Below, piece by piece: positions 16,712 to 24,542 of a stretch of DNA of 64,000 nucleotides. Position 1 is the stretch's first letter. Every line of letters starts with the position of its first letter. Source of the DNA: an uncultured Clostridia bacterium (GTDB lineage: Bacteria; Bacillota; Clostridia; Christensenellales; UBA1242); the NCBI GenBank assembly GCA_934778205.1, contig CAKVOD010000005.1, forward strand, positions 1-64,000, given 5' to 3'. Position numbers and translations under genes: made by a program. A model generated the notes under the pieces. That model saw only the letters and a program-made list of their open reading frames with translations. It was not told the origin of the DNA and did no database searches.

Positions 16712-18100
16712 TTAGTTGCTTTTCTTTTTTGTATTTGATTTTTCATTTGATTTTGATGAAGTTGATTTATTTGCTGTGCTTGTTGATTTTGATTTCGTCG
16801 ATTTTGCTTTCTTTTTGTTCTTTGCTGCTTTTGCCTCGTTTTCTTCTGTCAAGACGGAAACTTTTACTGGTTTATTTGATGAAAGTTGTTTCAATAATTG
16901 GCGCTTTTTGTAGCGATAGTCATAAAAACAAAGTATAAACACAACAAATAAGGTAGTTCCTGCGATTATTTCCCAACTATAGTATAGAACTTGTGGCGCG
17001 TCCGCAACTTCGACGTCCGTGACAATATTAAGACCGCCGTTCGTTGTGCTGACGCCCATTAGAACGTTGCCGTTTTGGTCAGTTCTATATATTTTTGTTA
17101 TGTTAGCCTCAGCAAGCCAATCCAAAAATTGTTGATGCGGATGTTTGTATTTGTTGTCCTTTCCAACTTCAATGACAACATATTCGGGGTTTAATTCTTT
17201 CAAAATCGTCAGGTTGTTTGAATCGTGGAGCGCGCTACCGTGATGCGCTGCTTTGTACACCGTGACGCGCGAAAGACGCGTTTTCAAATTGTTGACATTA
17301 TTTTCAATCAATTGTTGCAATTCGCCAAACTGCGCCGATTGTGCGTCACCCGTAAAAAGGAAACTGAGCGACTTATATTCAAGCAAAATCATTGGCGAAT
17401 AGTCATTTGCATCGTCATAGTATGTAAGATTTGGTGTCAAAAATTCAAAGTTATAGACAATGCTTGCAACTTTGCTTTCAATTTTCAAACCTTTATGTGC
17501 GTACAAAACATCTGCATCGTCGGCAATGTCGTTTTCTTCATAGACGGCGTCAATATATTTGCCATATGTTGCTGTCCCTTTGACTCGCGCGTTGTGGGGA
17601 TTGCCTGCTAGTTCGTGCGCGCTTTTGGTTGAGTATTCATATGGACGAATACTGCAATTTACTTGATATTCCTCATAGATTGCAACCATACTGCCACTAT
17701 GGTCGGAGTCACTGTGCGTGAGCAAAACATAGTCAAATTCACGCGTAAGGTCGTTTTTAAAGAACGCACTATTGAGGTAATTTAGCAACTGCTTTTTCGC
17801 TTTTGAGTCACCAGCATCTATGAGCATTGTCTGGTCGTCGGGAAAACGAATCGCTATGCTATCGCCTTGCCCAACGTCTATATAATGCACCTCAAGGTCG
17901 CCCGCTGAAATAACTTTGCCAAATTCAGTGTTTTTGATACTTACATTAAAAGTATCCGCAACAAATTTTTCAATCGGTTCTTTGACAAAATATGTGCAAG
18001 CAATCATAGTTGCAATAATCAAAAATATGAGTAATCGCGTCCAAGAAAAGGTCATTCTTATGTTTTTCTTTTTTATTTTCTTCTTTTTCGTTTCTGCCAT
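16712..18100 (-). CDS. ComEC-like metallo-beta-lactamase-fold membrane protein
   Basis: Membrane-anchored hydrolase of the MBL fold, related to the C-terminal domain of ComEC. A basic N-terminus leads to a helix at residues 17-37. The MBL domain follows with VHYIDVGQGDS, the metal motif THSDSDHSGS (about residue 130), FTGDA and KAAHHGS. A second helix lies near residues 373-395 and a Lys/Ser/Thr-rich tail of about 50 residues ends the protein. This topology puts the MBL domain outside the cell. The channel part of ComEC is missing, so it is probably a stand-alone extracellular nuclease or phosphodiesterase rather than a competence channel. AGAGGA precedes the ATG. Confidence 0.8.
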   Translation of the reverse strand: MAETKKKKIKKKNIRMTFSWTRLLIFLIIATMIACTYFVKEPIEKFVADTFNVSIKNTEFGKVISAGDLEVHYIDVGQGDSIAIRFPDDQTMLIDAGDSKAKKQLLNYLNSAFFKNDLTREFDYVLLTHSDSDHSGSMVAIYEEYQVNCSIRPYEYSTKSAHELAGNPHNARVKGTATYGKYIDAVYEENDIADDADVLYAHKGLKIESKVASIVYNFEFLTPNLTYYDDANDYSPMILLEYKSLSFLFTGDAQSAQFGELQQLIENNVNNLKTRLSRVTVYKAAHHGSALHDSNNLTILKELNPEYVVIEVGKDNKYKHPHQQFLDWLAEANITKIYRTDQNGNVLMGVSTTNGGLNIVTDVEVADAPQVLYYSWEIIAGTTLFVVFILCFYDYRYKKRQLLKQLSSNKPVKVSVLTEENEAKAAKNKKKAKSTKSKSTSTANKSTSSKSNEKSNTKKKSN

Positions 18101-18249
18101 AAATAATCCTCTTTATCACATAATAAAAAATTAGTGTAGTTTTTAAAAACTAACACTAATATTATAATGAACTTTTAATTTTGTGTCAAACATTTCGACA
18201 ACTTTGTACATTTTTTACAAGTTTTTTTGTCACGCAACAGCAAACTTTA

Positions 18250-18574
18250 CTAAAGATAAACCAACTAACTAAATATTCTTAGACTTCGCCACACGAGAAA
18301 CTAACCGCTCAGATACGAGCACGCTACGCCGTCTATTCAAATAAATTGCTTGTAGGAGCAATATTTGCAGACGTGGGCTATCCCACACGAAAAATAAACT
18401 ACATAGATACTTTTAGGCTACGCCGTCCGACGATATAACTAAAGCGTAGAAACAATATTTGTAGCGGTGGCCTACGCTACACGAGAAATTAACTGTATAG
18501 ATACGAGCACGCTACGCCGTCTATTCAAATAAATTGCTTGTAGGAGCAGTATTTGCAGACGCGGGCTACCCCGC
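18250..18574. repeat. R2 repeat cluster with two near-identical 76-base copies
   Basis: Copies at 18311-18386 and 18499-18574 start AGATACGAGCACGCTACGCC and end in hairpins GTGGG-CTAT-CCCAC (18373-18386) and GCGGG-CTAC-CCCGC (18561-18574). Apart from one body position they differ at a paired stem position (T-A versus C-G) and in the loop. A third unit with GTGGC-CTAC-GCTAC (18467-18480) lies between them. The last hairpin supplies the stop codon of the patatin gene. No gene is credible within the array, and 18135-18250 shows nothing I can assign. Confidence 0.75.
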
Positions 18575-19519
18575 CATATCGTTGTCAAAAATTTCAATTT
18601 CTTGTTCAATATCAACAGACTTGTGTTTGCCAAATCTTTTCTTTTTTTCCTTGATTTTCTTTGGCTTTTGCGACGTTTGCTGTCCAGTGACAGGCGGAGC
18701 AAACAACTGCAAAATCTCGTCTTTTTGGCGCATAACCGCATTATACCCTTCTTCAATCATTTTTTCCGCGCCGACAAAACTTGTTGCCTTGAAATCTTTT
18801 AAATCAGGCTCAATCAAGACATCAGTATTCAACTTGCCTTTCACGCAGTTTGCCTTCATCAATATGCGAATTGAAGCAAGCACAAGGTCAAAAGTTTTTA
18901 CACTATCTGTACCTCTGCCACGATATTTGTTGATGTCAACTGAAATAACTTTGTCACAGCCAAGCATTTTTGGAACGTCTGCAGGAATCGTGTTCGCTAG
19001 CCCGCCGTCCATAAGGTTCATTCCCTCGTATTGCACGCAGTCAAAAACCATTGGCACGGCACACGAGCCCGCAATTGCTTTGCAAAGTCTGCCCTCAGTG
19101 AAAACTATTTCTTCGCCTGTTTTCATATCCACCGCAACAGCGCCAAATTTCTTTTTGAGGTCGGAAATGTCAATATCTCCCATCAAACTAATGATAAACT
19201 CCTCATATTTTGATGTCTTTGACGGAACAAACACGATTTTCGACGTGCGAATGTCCTTAATTTTCATTTTGAGCGCCCGCTCAATTAGTTCGTCCGCTTT
19301 GTAGCCATAACAATACAGCGCCCCAATAAACGCGCCAACGCTCGTGCCTGCAACTGCGTCAAATTCAACTCCCAACTCCTCAAACGCTTTGATTGCGCCC
19401 AAATGCCCAAAGCCACGCGCACCACCGCCACCAAGTGCAAGCCCGACTTTAGGTCTAACTGCAACTTCGACGACATCTTTTTTTTCTTTGCGCCTAAACA
19501 TTCTTGTTATAAAATTCAT
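18566..19519 (-). CDS. Patatin-like phospholipase (RssA family)
   Basis: Predicted serine lipid acyl hydrolase with a Ser-Asp dyad. The oxyanion motif ALGGGGARGFGHLG is followed by the nucleophile elbow GTSVG and the catalytic Asp motif LMDGGLANTIPADV. I prefer the start at 19519 (MNFITRMFRRK) over an upstream frame that overlaps the likely -10. The last residues (MAG) and the TAG stop are encoded by the R2 hairpin at 18561-18574, so the natural C-terminus may have been replaced when the repeat arrived. The terminal 40 residues are Lys-rich. Confidence 0.87.
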   Translation of the reverse strand: MNFITRMFRRKEKKDVVEVAVRPKVGLALGGGGARGFGHLGAIKAFEELGVEFDAVAGTSVGAFIGALYCYGYKADELIERALKMKIKDIRTSKIVFVPSKTSKYEEFIISLMGDIDISDLKKKFGAVAVDMKTGEEIVFTEGRLCKAIAGSCAVPMVFDCVQYEGMNLMDGGLANTIPADVPKMLGCDKVISVDINKYRGRGTDSVKTFDLVLASIRILMKANCVKGKLNTDVLIEPDLKDFKATSFVGAEKMIEEGYNAVMRQKDEILQLFAPPVTGQQTSQKPKKIKEKKKRFGKHKSVDIEQEIEIFDNDMAG

Positions 19520-19772
19520 AATGTATTTTCCCATATTATATTTTAACACATAACCCCGCAAAAATCAAGCACACTTCCACTTTATGTTTTTACCCATATT
19601 TTGCTTGCATTTCAATTTGCTTTTCAAATATTATATGTATTCTTCGTCGTTTATATTAATCATAATGCAATAATGCGCATATGACATTATTAGTCACTAC
19701 CCAACGATTAAAAAAGGAACTTGCTTAAAAAGCAAATCCCTTTCTATACGATGAAGCATACGCCACTCAAAT

Positions 19773-21692
19773 TCACACTATGATGAAAGAATTTGGCGGA
19801 GTCCCTCCAGTAGAAACTATGTTTATAACTCCCGTTTCGTCAACAGGCTTGAATGTGTAAATATTGTTTTGGAAAGACGCATCATCTACATTCTCGCCAC
19901 TAATATTAAAATTCCAAACATATGGCTTGCTTATGATTACTTTGTATGTTTTACCCATCATTAATTCATAATTTACAAATTGTTGATTGATATTCCATTG
20001 GAAATAATGAGTATAGAGTTCTGTATATGTTCCACTCTCGCTTTCTTGTATAATATATAGGAATATTCCTCCTTTCGGCGTGTCATTTGTAAATGTTGCC
20101 GTAAATTTTATCGGCACTTCTGTTGGTATAGGCGTCCACGAAGCATTGATTGTACAATCATTTGTGCCAAATGTAAATATGAAATTATTCTTAATATTTC
20201 CGTCACTACCATTATTTACGACATATCCATAAGAAGGTGTGCCATTTTTTGTAACATTCAATATTGACAAATCAACCGACTTACCCGCGGGCATACTGAT
20301 TATATATGTTGTGTTGTCAAAATCTTGCATTTTACCGCCATTGAAATTTACAGTAACTATTGACGTTGGAAGCTCTTGAAAATATGGAAAGCCATTGTTC
20401 TTGTTTGCATCAATTGCCCAAATTTTATCAAAACCCCAGTTCCAAGAATATGGCAAACCCTTACCGCTGGCAAATGCTTCTCTTGTTTTAAAACTATCTG
20501 CAGAAATACTTGCGCTACTTTGAGATGGTTCACTTGTAGTATCATCAATCTTATTGCCTATCAACTTTATATTTTGTGATGTTGCGCAATACGAAATTGC
20601 GCCAGTGGAAAGAGTATAAGCATAACTATAATCACTCTCGCCTAGAATCCCACCAATAGCATCTCCTATTCCGCTAACATAACCAACGCTATAGCAATGC
20701 GAGATATGACCCCCCCTAATTAAGTATCCACTAATACCACCTACTTTGCTACCTGTTCCCCCTGTAACATTGCCCACATTAAAAGCATCTTCCAAATTCG
20801 CAGAACTTTCAGATGCTCCTTCACACTTCCCTATAACTCCACCTATATGACTATTCCCCCCACCATAAACATTGCCAGAGTTATAAGCATAATTCACATC
20901 ACACCCCCCCGAATCAACTATAGAAATATATCCAAAAACACCGCCAATATTGCATCCATCTCCACCATAAATGTCTCCCAAATTATAGAAATCACTAGCC
21001 CGACCATCGAATCCATAAAGGTCTCCAGCAATGCCTCCAACAGAACTTTTATTCCCACACTTTATTATACCTGAATTATAGCATTGTGATTCGACGTAAC
21101 TAGTACCAAGATACCACCAACCAGCAATGCCTCCAACATTTGCACTTGCTCCACCAATGATTGTTGCTGTATTAAAACAATTTTTAATATTAGATGAACA
21201 ACTCCCCGCTATACCACCTAAAGAGCCACTACTATTTGATATATGGCCTGCTATGCCGAGATTTGTAATTGTACCACTAACTGACTTAAACAACCCTTGC
21301 TGAGCGTTTTCAAATGTGATAACACTGTTGTTTCCGTTCAATGTGCCACTAAAACCGTCCGCGATGCCACTCCAAACAATTTGCGTTGCGCCATTATTGA
21401 CTGAATACTTTGCTGGAACTCTTATGTCTGAAGTTATTGCAAAATACTTGTTTTTGTACGGATTTCCGTCTGCGTCGTTTATATTATTTTCTATTACATT
21501 TTGAAAATAAAGAAGTTGAGCAAAATTTTGAATTTGGTAAGGGGCTTGTTCAATTCCACTACCACCGCCAAACTGTTCCGCTGAAACGATGTTACTTACT
21601 CCCAAAATGTTATTATTATTTTCTGAATAATATGTTGCCCCCAAAATAATTGCTAAGAAACAAAAGGCGAACAACACAAAAAAGCACAACAT
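19773..21692 (-). CDS. Poly-G locus 2: predicted phase-variable surface protein with GLUG repeats
   Basis: The frame shown starts at an ATG without a ribosome site, and it continues open back to the G tract at 21837-21851. The likely true start is the ATG at 21873, out of frame by one G here. In the on state the tract joins MIKNLTKW to Gly residues and YKGYPQ, then a Lys-rich linker and a membrane helix (LCFFVLFAFCFLAIIL), ending near a VSAEQF processing-like site. The outer region contains many GLUG-type units (CYNSGIIKCGNKSSVGGIAG, AYNSGNVYGGGNSHIGGVIG), typical of beta-helical surface proteins. The C-terminal domain (SKPYVWN, SGENV, TGGT..NSFIIV) matches loci 1, 3 and 4. Function unknown. 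Confidence 0.78.
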   Translation of the reverse strand: MLCFFVLFAFCFLAIILGATYYSENNNNILGVSNIVSAEQFGGGSGIEQAPYQIQNFAQLLYFQNVIENNINDADGNPYKNKYFAITSDIRVPAKYSVNNGATQIVWSGIADGFSGTLNGNNSVITFENAQQGLFKSVSGTITNLGIAGHISNSSGSLGGIAGSCSSNIKNCFNTATIIGGASANVGGIAGWWYLGTSYVESQCYNSGIIKCGNKSSVGGIAGDLYGFDGRASDFYNLGDIYGGDGCNIGGVFGYISIVDSGGCDVNYAYNSGNVYGGGNSHIGGVIGKCEGASESSANLEDAFNVGNVTGGTGSKVGGISGYLIRGGHISHCYSVGYVSGIGDAIGGILGESDYSYAYTLSTGAISYCATSQNIKLIGNKIDDTTSEPSQSSASISADSFKTREAFASGKGLPYSWNWGFDKIWAIDANKNNGFPYFQELPTSIVTVNFNGGKMQDFDNTTYIISMPAGKSVDLSILNVTKNGTPSYGYVVNNGSDGNIKNNFIFTFGTNDCTINASWTPIPTEVPIKFTATFTNDTPKGGIFLYIIQESESGTYTELYTHYFQWNINQQFVNYELMMGKTYKVIISKPYVWNFNISGENVDDASFQNNIYTFKPVDETGVINIVSTGGTPPNSFIIV

Positions 21693-21836
21693 TAACAGAA
21701 TTTTTGTGCGACGCTTATTTTTATTCCGTTTTATAACACTTACACTTGATTGAACTGAATTTTGCTGACTTTTAAAGCCATTTTCAGGTAAGTTATCCTT
21801 ATGTTTTTTGTTTACAATTTGTGGATAACCTTTATA

Positions 21837-21873
21837 CCCCCCCCCCCCCCCATTTAGTTAAGTTCTTAATCAT
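21837..21873 (-). repeat. Poly-G tract (15 G) with leader ORF of surface locus 2
   Basis: GGAGG lies eight bases before the ATG at 21873, which encodes MIKNLTKW and runs into the tract. With 15 G the leader ends MIKNLTKWGGGGV and stops. Fourteen or 17 G would read into the surface protein. Confidence 0.87.
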
Positions 21874-21905
21874 TTTCTTTGCCTCCAATAACATTTTACA
21901 AGTTC

Positions 21906-21963
21906 AGTTTACCACAAAAACAAAAAAATATCAAACGATTTGCGCTACCGTTTGATATTTTTT
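21906..21963 (-). promoter_or_regulatory. Promoter of surface locus 2 overlapping a 16-base inverted repeat
   Basis: TTGATA (21929-21934) and TAAACT (21906-21911) are 17 bases apart, with TTGTGG before the -10. Perfect arms (AAAAAAATATCAAACG and its complement) cover the -35 and extend to 21963. The hairpin may also act as the terminator of the gene ending at 21975, since a T run follows it on the minus strand. Confidence 0.7.
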
Positions 21964-21974
21964 TAGTTTCAATA

Positions 21975-23255
21975 TTAGTTTTCTTCATTTTGCATCTTTT
22001 TTGCAAGTTCTATGTCTTTTTCAACTTGTTCAATATCTGATTTGATTTGAGCATTTGTTTCTGTCAAGATTTTGTTTGTTTGCTCAAGGATTGGATATCT
22101 ATCCTTGTTTGCTTCCATAACTTCTTCACAATGCGCTACGCTCAATCTCAAGCCTTCCAACAAGTCAAGTTCCTCATTGAGTTCTTTTGCCTTTTCTTCG
22201 TCAATGTCGGCATAGTTGTTTACGCCATAAAGTAGAACTTTGCGTTTTGCAACAATTGCTTCACGACGACGCAATTTCTTTTTGTCGCTTTCAAGCGTTT
22301 TCTTCACTCTTGAAAGTGGAATATATTCCTTTTTGTTGATTCTCAATTCTTTTTCATTTGTTTTAAGTCTTTCTTTGAGATTTTCAAGGCGCGCTTCAAG
22401 TTCGTCGAGGTTGCCGACGTAATCTTTCATTCTTCTGCCTTCGTCGTCATCATCTCCATTGCGTTTTGCAATAAGTTCGTTCAATTTTGCTTTTTCTTCT
22501 TCGGCAATGCGTTTCAATTCTTCATTTTCTTGTTGTTGCGCTTGAAGTTGTTTTTGAAGTTCAGCAACTTGTTCTTCCAAACGTCTCAAAATTTCATTTT
22601 GAACTTGTTTTTCTTCTTCAGTTGGTTCTTTTGTTTCTTCAACTTTTGGTTGTTCCTCTTCAACTGGTTCATCTTCAAAAACGTCTTCATCTTCATCGTT
22701 GAAACTGATGTCCTCAAAGTCATCTGTTTCATCTTCAACAACTGCTGGTTTTTCTTCGTCGTCCTTTACTTCGTTTGTTTGAAGAACTTGGCGCGCAAAC
22801 TCCTCACTTTTCACTTTGCCATATGCTGAAAGCGCGTCATTATTGATTTCTTCAATCATTGCGTCGTAGTCAGGTTCTACAGGTTTAGCTTCGACCACTG
22901 GTTCAGGTTCTGGCTGAGCAGGTTCATCAAAAACAAACTCTTGTTTTGCTTGTGCTTCCTCTTGCCTTGCCTTTTCAAAGTCAACCTCTTCGCCTTTTTC
23001 TTCTTCTTTTTCTACGACTGGTTCTCTTTCAGCATAGTTGTTGGTGATGTTGGTTGTGTTGTTTGTCACCGTCGTATTGTCGTTTTTGTGTTTTTTGAAG
23101 AATATTCCTTGTCTATCTGACATTGTTGACAAAATCCAGTCAGAAACAAATACTACCAAAAATATTGCGATAGCAATGATTCCAATGATGCCAAGAATGT
23201 TGAGGAATGCACCCCAAAAATCTGTAGAACTTTCCAAAATATTTGCAAATGTCAT
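21975..23255 (-). CDS. Membrane-anchored acidic coiled-coil protein
   Basis: I do not recognise this protein. The start at 23255 (MTFANILESS) has AAGGAG upstream; the longer frame reads into tmRNA. One membrane helix (residues 16-40) is followed by an Asn/Thr patch and a Glu/Pro-rich acidic region (residues 70-210). A long coiled coil (about 215-425) carries repeated E/K/Q heptads (EEQVAELQKQLQAQQQENEELKR). Such proteins can act as envelope scaffolds or in division, but nothing here proves a role. It lies directly downstream of ssrA on the same strand. Confidence 0.75.
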   Translation of the reverse strand: MTFANILESSTDFWGAFLNILGIIGIIAIAIFLVVFVSDWILSTMSDRQGIFFKKHKNDNTTVTNNTTNITNNYAEREPVVEKEEEKGEEVDFEKARQEEAQAKQEFVFDEPAQPEPEPVVEAKPVEPDYDAMIEEINNDALSAYGKVKSEEFARQVLQTNEVKDDEEKPAVVEDETDDFEDISFNDEDEDVFEDEPVEEEQPKVEETKEPTEEEKQVQNEILRRLEEQVAELQKQLQAQQQENEELKRIAEEEKAKLNELIAKRNGDDDDEGRRMKDYVGNLDELEARLENLKERLKTNEKELRINKKEYIPLSRVKKTLESDKKKLRRREAIVAKRKVLLYGVNNYADIDEEKAKELNEELDLLEGLRLSVAHCEEVMEANKDRYPILEQTNKILTETNAQIKSDIEQVEKDIELAKKMQNEEN

Positions 23256-23291
23256 AATATTTCTCCTTATTTTTTTTCGCCACCATAGCGT

Positions 23292-23656
23292 TGGTGGAAG
23301 CGGCGGGAATTGAACCCGCGTCCACACCAATTCCGCTGTGCTTTTCTCCGTGCGCTAGGTCATTTTCAAAGTTCGGCAAAGTTTGATGATGACCAAAAGT
23401 CACTTTGCTATAGATTTAATTTCATTTGAAAATTCAATCACTTTTTCCAAACTATCATTCTACTTTAAAGCCTGCAAATCGACGAATGAAATCAAAGTGC
23501 TAGACTCGGTGTTGCTAAATTAAGCAGCAACAGCCATTGCACCCATAGGTGCAACATTTGAATTATTTGCGTTTAATTTAATTTCCCTTTTTACGAAGAT
23601 GGACTTCGGCACGCTTTTTCACGCAAAATTTGATGCGTCGAATCCAAGTCGCTCCC
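23292..23656 (-). ncRNA. ssrA: Transfer-messenger RNA (tmRNA)
   Basis: Ribosome-rescue RNA. The 5' end GGGAGCG (23656-23650) pairs with CGCTTCC at the 3' end, followed by ACCA (to 23292). The conserved TTGGATTCGACG lies near the 5' end and a TTCAATTCCCGCC T-arm near the 3' end. The resume codon GCA opens the tag reading frame, which encodes ANNSNVAPMGAMAVAA and then TAA. The tag ends AVAA, a form suited to ClpXP-type degradation. smpB lies just upstream. Confidence 0.93.
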
Positions 23657-23675
23657 TTGGATTTGGGATGCAAGA

Positions 23676-24113
23676 CTAATTTTGTCTTGCTAGTTCCCTT
23701 TTTTGTTCTCTCTCTTTATTCGCTTTTCTTTTGTCGTAAAGTTTTTTACCCCTTGCAACTGCGATTTCAAGTTTCACTCTGTTATCTTTATTGAAATAGA
23801 CTTTGAGCGGAACTATTGTCAAGCCCTTTTCATTGATTTCAGATTGCAATCTAAGAATTTCACGCTTGTTTAGCAATAATTTCCGTTTTTGTCTTTCGTC
23901 AGGATTGAAAGCAGTTGATTTTTCATATGTTTTAATATAGCAATTTTTCAACCACATTTCGCCATTTTTGACAGAAACAAAACTATTGAGTAAACTAATA
24001 TGCCCTTCTCGAATTGATTTGACCTCGCAACCCATTAAGACAATGCCTGCTTCATAGGTGTCCAAAATCTCATACTCAAAAAATGCTTTTTTGTTTGTTG
24101 CAATGACTTTCAC
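23676..24113 (-). CDS. smpB: SsrA-binding protein SmpB
   Basis: Binds the tRNA-like domain of tmRNA and delivers it to stalled ribosomes. I chose the GTG at 24113 (VKVIATNKKAFFEYEI), which aligns with the usual SmpB N-terminus and has GAGGT seven bases upstream. The conserved GIVLMGCEVKSIREGHISL is present, followed by KLYDKRKANKEREQKRELAR, the basic C-terminal tail. Length is 145 aa. It ends 19 bases before the 5' end of its partner ssrA. Confidence 0.95.
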   Translation of the reverse strand: MKVIATNKKAFFEYEILDTYEAGIVLMGCEVKSIREGHISLLNSFVSVKNGEMWLKNCYIKTYEKSTAFNPDERQKRKLLLNKREILRLQSEINEKGLTIVPLKVYFNKDNRVKLEIAVARGKKLYDKRKANKEREQKRELARQN

Positions 24114-24128
24114 TCTTACTACCTCAAT

Positions 24129-24156
24129 ATTATACCACAAATTTTGAAATTTGCAA
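24129..24156 (-). promoter_or_regulatory. Promoter of smpB-ssrA
   Basis: TTGCAA (24151-24156) and TATAAT (24129-24134) are separated by 16 bases, with TTTGTGG giving an extended -10. The start site would lie about ten bases before the smpB GTG, so the 5' leader is very short. Confidence 0.65.
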
Positions 24157-24207
24157 TACCCTTTTAAAAATTTTTTGTTTTTTGAGCATTTTTTCGACTT
24201 TTTATGT

Positions 24208-24475
24208 TATTTTCGCCCCTTCCGGCAAGGCTAGCCTTGACTGCAGGTTTTGTTTTTAACTCACAACAACATCTGTCCACCACCCAACACCCACACCTGT
24301 GCCGTTTGACACTCTCCGCTTCGGCTACACCTTCGGTCGAAATGACAGTGGTGTGTTTAAACTTGTTTGTACTACACCATTGTAGCGTGTTAGAAGCTTG
24401 CACTGGACACCTTAATCCGCTGCAGCGGTATTAAAGGCTTGCGCCTCCGTTTGGGGTCGAAATGATGGTGGTATT
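24208..24475. repeat. Degenerate R1-related repeats
   Basis: Three remnants are visible: CCCCTTCCGGCAAGGCTAGC with CTTGACTGCAGG (24219-24246); TCCGCTTCGGC with CTTCGGTCGAAATGACA (24316-24345); and CGCTGCAGCGG with GGGTCGAAATGA (24417-24463). A relative of the first lies near 28828-28880. No gene is present in 24157-24542. Confidence 0.55.
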
Positions 24476-24542
24476 TCAACTTGTTTGCGCTACCCCATTG
24501 AAACATATTATTATGTTTATATTCTATATACTTTGCCTAACG

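Noticed and set aside
16712..18100. Full ComEC competence protein
   Set aside because: The channel-forming competence domain is missing; only the MBL part with two flanking helices is present.
18250..18580. CRISPR-like array from regularly repeated R2 units
   Set aside because: Units are 76 bases or longer, not evenly spaced, contain no unique spacers and occur singly elsewhere. No cas genes.
24164..24434. ORFs on both strands between smpB and rnr
   Set aside because: They translate degenerate R1-type repeats and have no start signals.
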